Below are positions 53,918 to 62,358 of a DNA stretch of 64,000 nt, piece after piece (the stretch's first letter is position 1; every line of letters starts with the position of its first letter). Position numbers and translations under genes: made by a program. The notes below the pieces were generated by a model that was given only the letters and a program-made list of their open reading frames with translations, had not been told where the DNA came from and made no database searches. The DNA comes from Metapseudomonas otitidis (GTDB lineage: Bacteria > Pseudomonadota > Gammaproteobacteria > Pseudomonadales > Pseudomonadaceae): assembly GCF_900111835.1 (NCBI RefSeq), contig NZ_FOJP01000012.1, positions 62,001-126,000 of the forward strand. Direction: 5' to 3'.

Positions 53918-54142
53918 ATGGCGCTCAACCGGACCAACGAGCGGCTGCGCTGCGTCCTGAAGGACGCCTCGCTGAACAACCGAATGGCCTGCATCACCCT
54001 GGAAAGCGCCGCCCGGCAGCTGGAGGACCCGCAATTGGCCGAAGTGCTGGTGAAGACTGCCCGCACGCTATCGGCGGATGCACACCACCTGCACCGCCAC
54101 GCCCGCGAAGTGGAACGCGGACGCATTCGCCGCAAGCGCTGA
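53918..54142 (+). CDS. Small basic helical hypothetical protein
   Basis: The 74-residue product starts MALNRTNERLRCVLKDASL and is basic and helical throughout, ending RGRIRRKR. A CAGGAG box lies 8 nt before the ATG. No membrane segment or known domain is seen. It could bind nucleic acid because of its charge, which is only a guess. Confidence 0.6.
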   Translation: MALNRTNERLRCVLKDASLNNRMACITLESAARQLEDPQLAEVLVKTARTLSADAHHLHRHAREVERGRIRRKR

Positions 54143-54257
54143 GTCGCATTGCGCATGGAACCCGGGAACTTCCGGCGACTCTTATGAGCGCCGGTAGTCA
54201 ATGCCCAAGGAGGGGCGCGTAGTCCGGAAACACTAATACGAGCACCAGGAGAGTTGC

Positions 54258-54476
54258 ATGGGCTGCTACCACATCACCCCAACGGACAAGGGCTGGGAGC
54301 TGCGCAAGGAAGGCGCGACCCGCCCGTCGAAGACCGCTGCCGAACGGGAGCGGCTGCTGGAGGCCATCGAGGCCTTCATGGAAAAGCGCGCCGGCACGGT
54401 GCTGATCCACAGCGAGGACGGCACCGTCGAGCAGGAACTGAGCTACCCCCCGCCCCGTCGTCCGTCCCGCGCCTGA
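54258..54476 (+). CDS. DUF2188-like small protein
   Basis: The 72-residue product starts MGCYHITPTDKGWELRKEGA and continues with RPSKTAAERERLLEAIEAFM and TVLIHSEDGTVEQELSYPP. This is the pattern of DUF2188: a short strand-helix-strand protein with a closing HxxDGxI/V-like motif. An AGGAGAG box precedes the ATG. Function is unknown; relatives are often stress associated. Confidence 0.7.
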   Translation: MGCYHITPTDKGWELRKEGATRPSKTAAERERLLEAIEAFMEKRAGTVLIHSEDGTVEQELSYPPPRRPSRA

Positions 54477-54483
54477 ACCCGCT

Positions 54484-54509
54484 CCTTGCCCCGGCATGCC
54501 GGGGCAAGG
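54484..54509. terminator. Perfect 26-bp palindromic hairpin
   Basis: CCTTGCCCCGGCA and its exact complement form a 13-bp palindrome 7 nt past the DUF2188-like stop, before a convergent gene. It probably ends transcripts from both sides. Confidence 0.6.
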
Positions 54510-54536
54510 GGCGTCCGTGTGGCCCGCCGCCACCTG

Positions 54537-54764
54537 CTAGCGAGCCGCGATCCCCGTGATGGTCACGCCATAGCGCTTGAGCAGGCGCATCGCCGGCTCC
54601 CGGCTCGGCGCCTCGCTGCCGGCGTATTCCCCTGCCGGCAGATGATCCTCCGCCCAATCCAGCACCGCCGCGCACGCCTGCTCCGGCGTCGGCCGCTCGG
54701 GCGCCTCCAGCTCAAGCGTCGAGGTGTTGTTGTCCTTGTGGTAGCTGATGATCCAGAGCGTCAT
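54537..54764 (-). CDS. Small hypothetical protein
   Basis: The 75-residue product starts MTLWIISYHKDNNTSTLELE and contains TPEQACAAVLDWAEDHLPAGEY and a C-terminal RLLKRYGVTITGI strand. The ATG is preceded by a GGGAGAA box. It resembles small pseudomonad DUF proteins, but I cannot name the family with confidence. Confidence 0.55.
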   Translation of the reverse strand: MTLWIISYHKDNNTSTLELEAPERPTPEQACAAVLDWAEDHLPAGEYAGSEAPSREPAMRLLKRYGVTITGIAAR

Positions 54765-54863
54765 GGCCGGTTCTCCCCTCTCGATGGGTCTCCCCAGAGC
54801 TGACTGACCCAGCCCGTCCCGAGTTCCCCCTCGAATACGCGCATCAACCGGCTTGCGAATTAT

Positions 54864-54879
54864 TTAAATCAGGATTTAA
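54864..54879. promoter_or_regulatory. Candidate TetR operator
   Basis: TTAAATC-AG-GATTTAA is a 16-bp palindrome in an AT-rich patch 31 nt before the TetR-family ATG, a typical autoregulatory position. Confidence 0.5.
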
Positions 54880-54909
54880 TTAAGCCCATTCGCCCCCGGA
54901 GCCTGCCCC

Positions 54910-55548
54910 ATGACCCGCAACCGTACCCCCGGACGCCCCAGCGGAGATGCCCCCGACCTGCGCGAGCGCCTGCTCGACAGCGCCATCCAGTGCTTCGCCC
55001 AGGCGGGCGTGCAGGCCACCCGCCTGCGGGACATTGCCGAGCACGCGGGCGTGACCCCGGCGCTGCTCAACTACCACTTCGGCAATCGCGAACGCCTGCT
55101 GGACGCGGTGGTGGAGGAACGCCTGCAGCCCCTGCTGATGGGCATGGTGCAACGCCTGGCGACGCCCGGGAACGAACCCCGCGAACTGGTCCGGGCCTTC
55201 GTTCGCGGGCTCAGCGCGACCCTCTCGCAGCATCCCTGGCTGCCGCCGTTGTGGGTGCGCGAGGTGCTCTGCGAAGGCGGCGCCCTGCGCGGGGTGGTGC
55301 TGACCCGCTTCGCCCCGCTGCTGCCGGTTCAACTGGCCCGGCGCTTCGCCGAAGCCCGCAGCGAAGGCCACCTCAACCCGGACCTGGACCCGCGCCTGCT
55401 GGTGGTCTCGCTGCTCGGCCTGGTGATGCTGCCCTACGCCGCCGGCTCGCTCTGGCGCGGCATCTTCGCCAGTGACGACCTCGACGACGAGGCCCTGGTC
55501 AACCACGTACTGGCCCTGCTGGAACGGGGCCTGGAGATGCGCCCATGA
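54910..55548 (+). CDS. TetR/AcrR-family regulator (CecR-like)
   Basis: The 212-residue protein has an N-terminal TetR helix-turn-helix: LRERLLDSAIQCFAQAGVQATRLRDIAEHAGVTPALLNYHF (about 17-57) and GNRERLLDAVV. The C-terminal ligand domain is helical. It leads an operon with a membrane-fusion lipoprotein, an ABC ATPase and a permease, as in E. coli cecR-ybhGFSR. It overlaps the next gene by 4 nt and likely represses the whole operon through the palindrome at 54864. Confidence 0.88.
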   Translation: MTRNRTPGRPSGDAPDLRERLLDSAIQCFAQAGVQATRLRDIAEHAGVTPALLNYHFGNRERLLDAVVEERLQPLLMGMVQRLATPGNEPRELVRAFVRGLSATLSQHPWLPPLWVREVLCEGGALRGVVLTRFAPLLPVQLARRFAEARSEGHLNPDLDPRLLVVSLLGLVMLPYAAGSLWRGIFASDDLDDEALVNHVLALLERGLEMRP

Positions 55549-56495
55549 ACACCCGCCCGCTCCTCCTGCTCGGTCTGGCCCTGCTGGCCGCCTGCAAGCC
55601 CGCACCGCCGCAGCTGCTCGGCACCCTGGAATGGGACCGCATCGCCGTACCTGCCGAGGCCTCCGAGCCGATCCTGGCCTGGCACGTGGCCGAAGGCGAA
55701 CAGGTCAGCGCCGGCCAGGTGCTGCTGGAACTCGACCCGCGCCGCACCGATGCCCGCCTGGCCGAAGCGGAGGGCGACCTGGCCGCCGCCCGTGCCCGCC
55801 TCGACGAGCTGCGCAACGGCTCCCGGGACGAAACCATCGACGCGGCCCGTGCCAGCCTGGCCCGCTACCAGGCCGAGCTGACCGACGCCGAGCGCAGCTT
55901 CACCCGCATCGCCGCCCTCTACGAACGCCGCCAGGTGGCCATCGCCGACCTCGACCGCGCCCGCGCCGCCCGCGACCAGGCCCGCGCCAGTGTGAACAGC
56001 GCCAACGCCCAGTTGCGCGAGCTGCTCAACGGCACCCGCCCGGAACAGCTGCACCAGGCCGAAGCCCAGGTGCAGGCGGCGGAGGGCCGCGTCGCCCAGC
56101 TGCGCATCACCCGCGAGCGCCTGACCCTGCGCGCCCCGCGCGATGCCCGTGTGGACGCCCTGCCCTACAAGCCCGGCGACCAGCCCCCGGCCGGTGCCGA
56201 ACTGGCCAGCCTGCTGGTGGGCGAGGCGCCCTACGCGCGGGTCTACGTGCCCGCCTCCCAACGCCCGCGCCTGGCCATCGGCGACCACTTGCAGGTGCAG
56301 GTGGAGGGTATCGCCACCCCCTTCGACGCCCAGGTCCGCCGCATCGTCAGCGAAGCCGCCTTCACGCCCTACTACGCCCTCACCGGCGACGACGCCAGCC
56401 GCCTCGCCTACCGTGCCGAGCTGCTGCTGCAGGGCGATGACGCCCGCCGCCTGCCGGCCGGCCTGCCCCTGCAGGCCCACTGGAGCGCGCCATGA
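55545..56495 (+). CDS. HlyD-type membrane fusion lipoprotein (YbhG-like)
   Basis: The 316-residue protein has a lipobox (LLAAC, Cys17), so it is anchored in the inner membrane. The biotinyl-lipoyl-like domain (ILAWHVAEGEQVSAGQVLLELD near 43-64) is split by a long coiled-coil hairpin (about 68-180) and followed by a beta-barrel. It would link the ABC pump to an outer-membrane channel not encoded here. It overlaps both neighbours by 4 nt. Confidence 0.88.
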   Translation: MNTRPLLLLGLALLAACKPAPPQLLGTLEWDRIAVPAEASEPILAWHVAEGEQVSAGQVLLELDPRRTDARLAEAEGDLAAARARLDELRNGSRDETIDAARASLARYQAELTDAERSFTRIAALYERRQVAIADLDRARAARDQARASVNSANAQLRELLNGTRPEQLHQAEAQVQAAEGRVAQLRITRERLTLRAPRDARVDALPYKPGDQPPAGAELASLLVGEAPYARVYVPASQRPRLAIGDHLQVQVEGIATPFDAQVRRIVSEAAFTPYYALTGDDASRLAYRAELLLQGDDARRLPAGLPLQAHWSAP

Positions 56496-57439
56496 ACGGC
56501 AGCGAAGCGGTCATCCACGCCCAGGGCCTGACCAAGCGCTTCGGCGAGCTGACCGCCGTGGACAACCTCGACCTGCAGGTAAACCGCGCCGAAGTGTTCG
56601 GCTTCCTCGGCCCCAACGGCTGCGGCAAGTCAACCACCATCCGCATGCTCTGCGGGCTGCTGCTGCCCAGCGCCGGGGAGATCGAGGTACTCGGCTGCCG
56701 CATCCCCGAGGACGCCGAGGCCCTCAAGCGGCGCATCGGCTACATGACGCAGAAGTTCTCCCTCTACGAAGACCTGACCGTCGCCGAGAACCTGGACTTC
56801 CTCGCCGCCGTCCAGGGGCTGGACCGCGCCCACGCACGCCGGCGCATCGACGAACTGCTGGAGCGCTACTGGCTCGGCGACCGCCGCCGGCAACTGGCCG
56901 GCACCCTCAGCGGCGGCCAGAAGCAGCGCCTGGCCCTGGCCGGGGCGGTGCTGCACAAGCCCGACCTGCTGTTGCTGGACGAGCCCACCAGCGCCGTCGA
57001 CCCGCAATCGCGCCGGGAATTCTGGGATTCGCTGTTCGAACTGGCCGAGGCCGGCACCACCCTGCTGGTGTCGACTCACTACATGGACGAAGCCGAGCGT
57101 TGCACCCGCCTGGGCATCCTCGACGCCGGTCGTCTGGTGGCCGACGGCAGCCCCGCCGAGCTGATGGATGCCCTGCCCGGCCGGCCGCTGCTGGTGGAGT
57201 GCGCCCAGCCCCGCCAGGCCCAGCGCGCGCTGCAAGGGCAGCCGGAGGTGCTGGCCCTGGCACAGATCGGCGCCAGCCTGCGGGTGCTCAGCGCTGCGGC
57301 TGATGCCCGTGACTGCGTCGTCCGGCTGCTGGAAAAGGCCGGCATCGAGGCCGACGTGCGCGACACCGACGCCAACCTGGAGGACGTGTTCGTCACCGTC
57401 ACCCAGCGTCCCACCACCCATGCCGAGGCCCGCCCATGA
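56492..57439 (+). CDS. ABC exporter ATP-binding protein (YbhF-like)
   Basis: The 315-residue ATPase has Walker A GPNGCGKST near 40-48, signature LSGGQKQRLALAGAVL and Walker B LLLLDEPTSAVDP. Its C-terminal extension with DVRDTDANLEDVFVTVT is typical of drug and lipid exporters. It is a single ATPase, whereas E. coli YbhF is a double-ATPase protein. It would pair as a homodimer with the downstream permease. Confidence 0.9.
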   Translation: MNGSEAVIHAQGLTKRFGELTAVDNLDLQVNRAEVFGFLGPNGCGKSTTIRMLCGLLLPSAGEIEVLGCRIPEDAEALKRRIGYMTQKFSLYEDLTVAENLDFLAAVQGLDRAHARRRIDELLERYWLGDRRRQLAGTLSGGQKQRLALAGAVLHKPDLLLLDEPTSAVDPQSRREFWDSLFELAEAGTTLLVSTHYMDEAERCTRLGILDAGRLVADGSPAELMDALPGRPLLVECAQPRQAQRALQGQPEVLALAQIGASLRVLSAAADARDCVVRLLEKAGIEADVRDTDANLEDVFVTVTQRPTTHAEARP

Positions 57440-58515
57440 ACCTGCGCCGGCTCGGGGCCATCGTGCTCAAGGAGCTGCGCCAGCTGCGCCGCGACCGGCT
57501 GACCTTCGCCATGATCGTCGGCATCCCCATCCTGCAGCTGGTGTTGTTCGGCTACGCCATCAACATGGACGTGCGCAACCTCCACGCCGCCGTGCTGGAC
57601 CAGGCCGACAGCGCCCGCTCACGGGAAGTGATCGCCGAGCTGGGCGCCAGCCAGGTGCTGGACTTCCGCTACCACCTGGCCACGGCGCAGCAGCTCGACC
57701 AGCTGTTCGCCGAAGGCGTGATCAGCGCGGCCCTGGTGATCCCCCGGGACTTCGAGGCACGCCTGCAACGGCGCGACCGCCCGCCCCTGCAACTGGTGGT
57801 GGACGGTTCTGACCAGGTGGTACAGGCCTCCGCCCGCCAACTGGCCGCCTACCCGCTGCCCGGCTGGCCCCGCGCCACCGGTGTGGAGGTGGTGAACCTC
57901 TACAACCCCGAACGTCTGGCGCCGCTGAACACGGTGCCGGGGCTGATCGGGGTGATCCTCACCATGACCATGGTGCTGTTCACCGCCATCGCCCTGGTCC
58001 GCGAGCGGGAACGGGGCAACATGGAACTGCTGATCACCACCCCGGTTTCACCCTGGGAGCTGACCCTGGGCAAGGTACTGCCCTTCGTCGGCATCGGCCT
58101 GCTGCAGGTGACGGTGATCCTGCTGGTGGGGCGCTGGCTGTTCGAGGTGCCGGTGCGCGGCTCGCTGCTGGCGCTCTATGGCGCCTCGCTGGTGTTCGTG
58201 TTCGCCAGCCTGAGCCTTGGGGTGTTCATCTCCACCCTCGCCCGCAGCCAGTTCCAGGCCATGCAGATGGCCTTCTTCATCTTCCTGCCGCAGATCCTGC
58301 TTTCCGGCTTCATGTTCCCCTTCGCCGGCATGCCGCGCCTCGCCCAGTGGATCGCCGAGCTGATGCCCCTCACCCACTTCCTGCGCCTGGCGCGCGGCAT
58401 CATGCTGCGCAGCGCCAGCCTGATGGACCTGTGGCCGGAGATCGTCGCACTGCTGGTGTTCAACCTGGTGGTGTTGGGGGTGGCGGTGAAACGGGTGAGC
58501 AAGCGCCTGGACTAG
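57436..58515 (+). CDS. ABC-2 type permease (YbhS/YbhR-like)
   Basis: The 359-residue membrane protein has an N-terminal helix (FAMIVGIPILQLVLFGYAINM near 24-44) and a periplasmic loop of about 130 residues. A bundle of five helices follows, with PVSPWELTLGKVLPF and the ABC-2 signature LMPLTHFLRLARGIMLRSASL near 307-327. E. coli has two such permeases (YbhS, YbhR); only one is here, so a homodimer is likely. Confidence 0.88.
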   Translation: MNLRRLGAIVLKELRQLRRDRLTFAMIVGIPILQLVLFGYAINMDVRNLHAAVLDQADSARSREVIAELGASQVLDFRYHLATAQQLDQLFAEGVISAALVIPRDFEARLQRRDRPPLQLVVDGSDQVVQASARQLAAYPLPGWPRATGVEVVNLYNPERLAPLNTVPGLIGVILTMTMVLFTAIALVRERERGNMELLITTPVSPWELTLGKVLPFVGIGLLQVTVILLVGRWLFEVPVRGSLLALYGASLVFVFASLSLGVFISTLARSQFQAMQMAFFIFLPQILLSGFMFPFAGMPRLAQWIAELMPLTHFLRLARGIMLRSASLMDLWPEIVALLVFNLVVLGVAVKRVSKRLD

Positions 58516-58557
58516 GGCAGCTGGCGTGGCCCCGTAAACAAGCATCACCCCGCAGGG

Positions 58558-58715
58558 TGGGCTTCAGCCCATCGGCACCGCTCCGATGCAGACGTAGCCC
58601 GGGCTTCAGCCCGGGAATGAGGTGGGGACCGCTCCCGGGCTTCAGCCCGGGCTACGGGGTTGCCGTAGGGTGGGCTTCAGCCCACCAGCGCAAACGCTTC
58701 GCGAGCAAAGCTCGC
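58558..58715. repeat. REP-type hairpin cluster
   Basis: Four hairpins with the same core GGGC-TTCA-GCCC occur at 58558-58571, 58598-58615, 58634-58651 and 58669-58686, two with CCCGGGC and two with TGGGC arms. A fifth hairpin GCGAGC-AAA-GCTCGC follows at 58701-58715 in the context CTTCGCGAGC...CTCCTACA, known from Pseudomonas REPs. The cluster separates the ABC operon from the convergent oxidoreductase gene. Confidence 0.8.
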
Positions 58716-58726
58716 TCCTACAGGGC

Positions 58727-59857
58727 TCACCCCAACAACGACGCCACGGTGCGCTCACCCAGCGCCGGACCGATGCTCATGCCCAGGCCGGTATGCATCA
58801 GCACCGCCGTGATGCCCGGCTCGGGCTGGATGACGCTGAACGGCGCCGGGCCACGGGCGCCGTACACGCCCTGCCAACGCTCCACCACCTGCAGGCGCTC
58901 GCCGAGGGTGTGCTCGGCCAGACCCAGCATGAGGTTGTCCACCGCTTCGGCGTTGAATGGCGAGGCATCGCGGCCGTAGTCGTGGGAGTCGCCGACGATC
59001 AGGTCGCCGTGGGGCGTGGGGCTGACCAGCAGGTGGATGCCGTGTTCGATCAGTTCCGGCCGGCGGGCCTGGACCTGTTCGCGCAGGGCGATGGCTTCGG
59101 GCAGGTCGGCGAAGGCGCCGTAGTGGGTGCAGCTCAGGCCGGTCAGCACGGCATGGTCGAGGCCGATGGCGCGGGCCGGGCGCACCCGTAGCATCTGCAG
59201 GCGACACACCTGGGGCTGCAGGGCGGCCATGGGCTCGGCCAGCAGGGTCAGGTAGTCATGGCCGGAGCAGACGATGATCTGCTCGGCGCGGCAGCTGCCA
59301 GCGCTGGTGTGCACACGCTGGGGCTCGACGTCGCGCACCAGGGTGGAGAAGTGGAAGGTCACGCCCATCTGGTCACGCAGGTAGGCCACCAGGGCCGGCA
59401 GCGCCTCGCGGGAGTACAGCTGCTGGTCATCGGCACCGTGCAACGCAGCGCGGTGGTGGGCGAAGCGGCCGTCGTACAGCGCTGCCAGGCGTTTGCCGCG
59501 CAGCAGCTCGACGGTGTAGCCGTGCTCCCGCGCGCGGCCGGCACAGAAGGCGTCGAGCACCTGTTCTTCGGCTTCGTCGCGGGCGAACAGCAGCGAGCCC
59601 TGACGGCGGATGTGGAAGCCGGCCGACTCGGCCAGGTGCGCCCAGATCGGGCGGGCCTCGCGGGCCAGTTCCAGCATCGGGCCTGGCGCCTGGCCGGTGA
59701 TCAGCGCCTGGCCGAAGTTGCGCACCGAGGCGCCCAGGGGCTGCTCGCTGCGTTCGAAAACCGTCACCCGCAGGCCGCGCCGGGCAGCGGCATAGGCGTG
59801 GGACAGGCCGAGGATGCCGGCGCCGACGATGGCGATATCGGTGTCGTGGATGGGCAT
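58727..59857 (-). CDS. FAD-dependent oxidoreductase of phosphonate clusters (DAO family)
   Basis: The 376-residue flavoprotein starts MPIHDTDIAIVGAGILGLSHAYAAARRG, with the dinucleotide motif at 10-15. It resembles glycine/sarcosine oxidases, with SVRNFGQ and a C-terminal GITAVLMHTGLGMSIGP. It fits the TIGR03364-type oxidoreductases that recur beside phosphonate-degradation genes, as here with phnX. An AEP or N-methyl-AEP substrate is a reasonable guess, not shown. It is 104 nt from the LprI-like gene. Confidence 0.8.
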   Translation of the reverse strand: MPIHDTDIAIVGAGILGLSHAYAAARRGLRVTVFERSEQPLGASVRNFGQALITGQAPGPMLELAREARPIWAHLAESAGFHIRRQGSLLFARDEAEEQVLDAFCAGRAREHGYTVELLRGKRLAALYDGRFAHHRAALHGADDQQLYSREALPALVAYLRDQMGVTFHFSTLVRDVEPQRVHTSAGSCRAEQIIVCSGHDYLTLLAEPMAALQPQVCRLQMLRVRPARAIGLDHAVLTGLSCTHYGAFADLPEAIALREQVQARRPELIEHGIHLLVSPTPHGDLIVGDSHDYGRDASPFNAEAVDNLMLGLAEHTLGERLQVVERWQGVYGARGPAPFSVIQPEPGITAVLMHTGLGMSIGPALGERTVASLLG

Positions 59858-59961
59858 TGCGGGAATCCTATGGGTCAGGTGTGACCGTCATGTGCCGGCC
59901 CCATGAGTGGGACAGGCACATGACGACACGGGATCATCGGGTCCGTTCGGGCATAACCCCG

Positions 59962-60417
59962 TCAGGAAGACGGCCTCGCCCGCAGCTCCAGGGCCAGCGC
60001 TTCCAGTTGCTGCGCGCGCTGGTAGTTCAGTTCGGCAGTACAGGCCAGGCGTCGGGTCTCCAGCGCATGGCCGACGGCACCGCCGCCGACCGACGTGGCC
60101 AGGGCACATTGCCGCTCCCGGTACTCGATGAATGATTGGCGGGCGGCACGTGCGCGGCCTTGACCGGTGCGGACCTGTTCAGCGGATTCGTCCCACTGCT
60201 CGAACGCCGCGAACAGGGCCGACTCGGCTCGTTCGACGGCATGCTGGCTGTGGCCCAGCTTCTCGCGCAGGCAGGCGTTCAGGTCCGCTTGCGAACCGCT
60301 CATGCTGCAGGCTTCGCGCAGCTGGCGCTGGCTGGGCACAGCGCCCTCCTCAGCCGCCCCGCAGGGCAGCGCAAGGACCAGCAGTGAGGTGAAGCCGAAC
60401 AGCATGACCGGGCGCAT
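59962..60417 (-). CDS. LprI-like (DUF1311) secreted protein
   Basis: The 151-residue product has a signal peptide (MLFGFTSLLVLALPCGAA, cleavage near 22). The mature domain has the DUF1311/LprI pattern: QADLNACLREKLGHSQHAVE, SFIEYRERQCALAT and RRLACTAELNYQRAQQLEAL, with four paired cysteines. Some relatives inhibit lysozyme in the periplasm. A GGGAGG box fits ATG at 60417 or GTG at 60420. It sits oddly inside a phosphonate cluster. Confidence 0.78.
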   Translation of the reverse strand: MRPVMLFGFTSLLVLALPCGAAEEGAVPSQRQLREACSMSGSQADLNACLREKLGHSQHAVERAESALFAAFEQWDESAEQVRTGQGRARAARQSFIEYRERQCALATSVGGGAVGHALETRRLACTAELNYQRAQQLEALALELRARPSS

Positions 60418-60447
60418 CACATGAACCTCCCTGGAGTGGACGGGCGC

Positions 60448-61467
60448 TTATTGCGGCAGCTTCTCCGACTTGCCGTCGTAGCGCTTGCGCCATTCGGCGA
60501 GGATCGAGTCGCGGTTCTTCGAGGCCCACGCGAAGTCGTTCTTGATCAGGCGCTGCTCGTAGTCGGCAGGCAGTTCGGTCTGCGGCTTGGCGATGCCGGG
60601 CTGGGCGAGGACGGCGAAGTTCTCCTTGTACAGCTCCATGGCGGCGGGGCTGGCGGAGAAGTCGGCGAGCTTCTTGGCGGCGTCGAGCTTGTCGGTGCCC
60701 TTGATCACGCCGGTGGCTTCGATTTCCCAGCCCAGGCCTTCCTTCGGCAGGACGATGTCCAGCGGCGCGCCCTGACGCTTCAGTTGCACGGCCGGGTATT
60801 CGAAGGAGATGCCGATGGGGAATTCGCCGGCGGCGGCCAGCTTGCACGGCTTGGAGCCGGAGTGGACGTACTGGCCGATGTTCTGGTGCAGCGCATCCAT
60901 GTAGGCCCAGCCTTGTTTCTCGCCGAAGGTCTGCAGCCATGCGCTGACGTCGAGGAAGCCGGTGCCGGAGGACGCCGGGTTGGGCATGACGATCTTGCCC
61001 TTGTACTCGGGCTTGGTCAGGTCTTCCCAGCTGCCGGGCTTGGTCAGGCCCTGCTTCTCGGCTTCGACGGTGTTGAAGCAGATGGTGGCGGCCCACACGT
61101 CCATGCCCACCCAGGCCGGCGGGTTGGCGGCGTCGCGGTAGTTGGCGCCGATGGCATCCAGGTGCTTGGGCGCGTAGTGCTCGAGCATGCCCTGTTGGTC
61201 GAGGATGGCCAGGCTGGAGGCCGCCAGGCCCCACACGGCGTCAGCCTGGGGGCGCTCCTTCTCGGCCAGCAGCTTGGCGGTGATGATGCCGGTGGAGTCG
61301 CGCACCCACTTGATCTCGATGTCCGGGTTTTCCTTCTCGAAGGCCTTCTTGTAGGCCGCCAGCTGCTCGGCCTCCAGGGCGGTGTAGACGGTCAGCTCGG
61401 TGGCGGCCTGGGCCTGCAGGGCGAAGCCTGCGACAACGGCGGCAGCGAAGGCGAGACGCTTGAACAT
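60448..61467 (-). CDS. 2-aminoethylphosphonate ABC transporter binding protein
   Basis: The 339-residue protein has a signal peptide (FKRLAFAAAVVAGFALQAQA, cleavage near 21). Its periplasmic-binding fold resembles iron/AEP-binding proteins: TELTVYTALEAEQLAAYKKAF, WVRDSTGIITAKLLAEK and PNPASSGTGFLDVSAWLQ. Neighbouring phnX and permease genes point to AEP as ligand (PhnS-like). It lies 48 nt after phnX, so a separate translation level is likely. An AAGGAG box precedes the ATG. Confidence 0.85.
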   Translation of the reverse strand: MFKRLAFAAAVVAGFALQAQAATELTVYTALEAEQLAAYKKAFEKENPDIEIKWVRDSTGIITAKLLAEKERPQADAVWGLAASSLAILDQQGMLEHYAPKHLDAIGANYRDAANPPAWVGMDVWAATICFNTVEAEKQGLTKPGSWEDLTKPEYKGKIVMPNPASSGTGFLDVSAWLQTFGEKQGWAYMDALHQNIGQYVHSGSKPCKLAAAGEFPIGISFEYPAVQLKRQGAPLDIVLPKEGLGWEIEATGVIKGTDKLDAAKKLADFSASPAAMELYKENFAVLAQPGIAKPQTELPADYEQRLIKNDFAWASKNRDSILAEWRKRYDGKSEKLPQ

Positions 61468-61515
61468 GTGAAGCTCCTTGGTTGGTGTGCTGGGGTCAGG
61501 TTTGGCTTGCTGTGG

Positions 61516-62343
61516 TTATGCGTTGGCAGGGGTTTCGCCGCGCGCCAGGCGGGCGTTGATCAGGTCGATCACCGCCGGCAGGTCGGCGATCGTGTCGATC
61601 AGGTAATGCGGGCGGCTTGGCGCGAACAGCGCATCGATACGGGCACGCTCCTCGGCCAGGCGCGCGGCCGGCAGGGCCTGGTAGGCGGCGAAGTCGAGGC
61701 CGAGGAAGTTGCCGGAGAAGCGCAGCGCCACGGTCCACATGCCGGCGCTGCGGCCTTCGAGGATGCCGGGCTCGGTGTCGTCCACCTTCACGCAGGCGGC
61801 CACGTCGTCGAGGCCGAGGGCGATGACGTTGGCCAGCGCCTGGGCCGGGCTCGGGCGGCCCCTGGGCACCTCGTCGGTGGCGACCACGTGGTCCGGGCGG
61901 TAGCCGGCCTGGGCGGCCAGCTCCACCACCTTGTCCATCACCACCCTGGGGTAGCCGGAGCAGGTGCCGATCTTCAGGCCGCGCTGGCGCAGGGCGGCGA
62001 TGGCATCCAGGGCGCCGGGGATCAGCGCCGAGTGCTCGCCGACCTTGGCGATCTGCAGCGGCATGAAGCGCTCGTAGATCGCGGTGACGTCCGCGTCCGT
62101 GGGCAGCCGGCCGAAGCGGCGCTCGAAGCGCGCGGCGATGGCCGGCACGTCGCACAGGGTGCGGATGTGGTCCCACTTGCCCATGCCCATGGGGCCGCGC
62201 GCTTCCTCAAGGCTGATCTCGACGTCGAAGCTGGCGAAGGCCTCAACGAAGATCCGCGTGGGGGCGAAGGAGCCGAAGTCGACCACGGTGCCGGCCCAGT
62301 CGAGGATGGCGGCCTGCAGGTGCGTGGGGGTCTGGTAATGCAT
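61516..62343 (-). CDS. phnX: Phosphonoacetaldehyde hydrolase
   Basis: The 275-residue HAD enzyme splits phosphonoacetaldehyde to acetaldehyde and phosphate. The nucleophile is Asp15 in [15 protein letters not shown] and the Schiff-base Lys56 is in [11 protein letters not shown], the hallmarks of PhnX. Further HAD motifs are [11 protein letters not shown] and [18 protein letters not shown]. It acts after AEP transaminase (PhnW), which is not in the window. It follows the permease gene after 15 nt with a GGAG box. Confidence 0.95.
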   Translation of the reverse strand: MHYQTPTHLQAAILDWAGTVVDFGSFAPTRIFVEAFASFDVEISLEEARGPMGMGKWDHIRTLCDVPAIAARFERRFGRLPTDADVTAIYERFMPLQIAKVGEHSALIPGALDAIAALRQRGLKIGTCSGYPRVVMDKVVELAAQAGYRPDHVVATDEVPRGRPSPAQALANVIALGLDDVAACVKVDDTEPGILEGRSAGMWTVALRFSGNFLGLDFAAYQALPAARLAEERARIDALFAPSRPHYLIDTIADLPAVIDLINARLARGETPANA

Positions 62344-62358
62344 GGGGATCTCCGTGGA

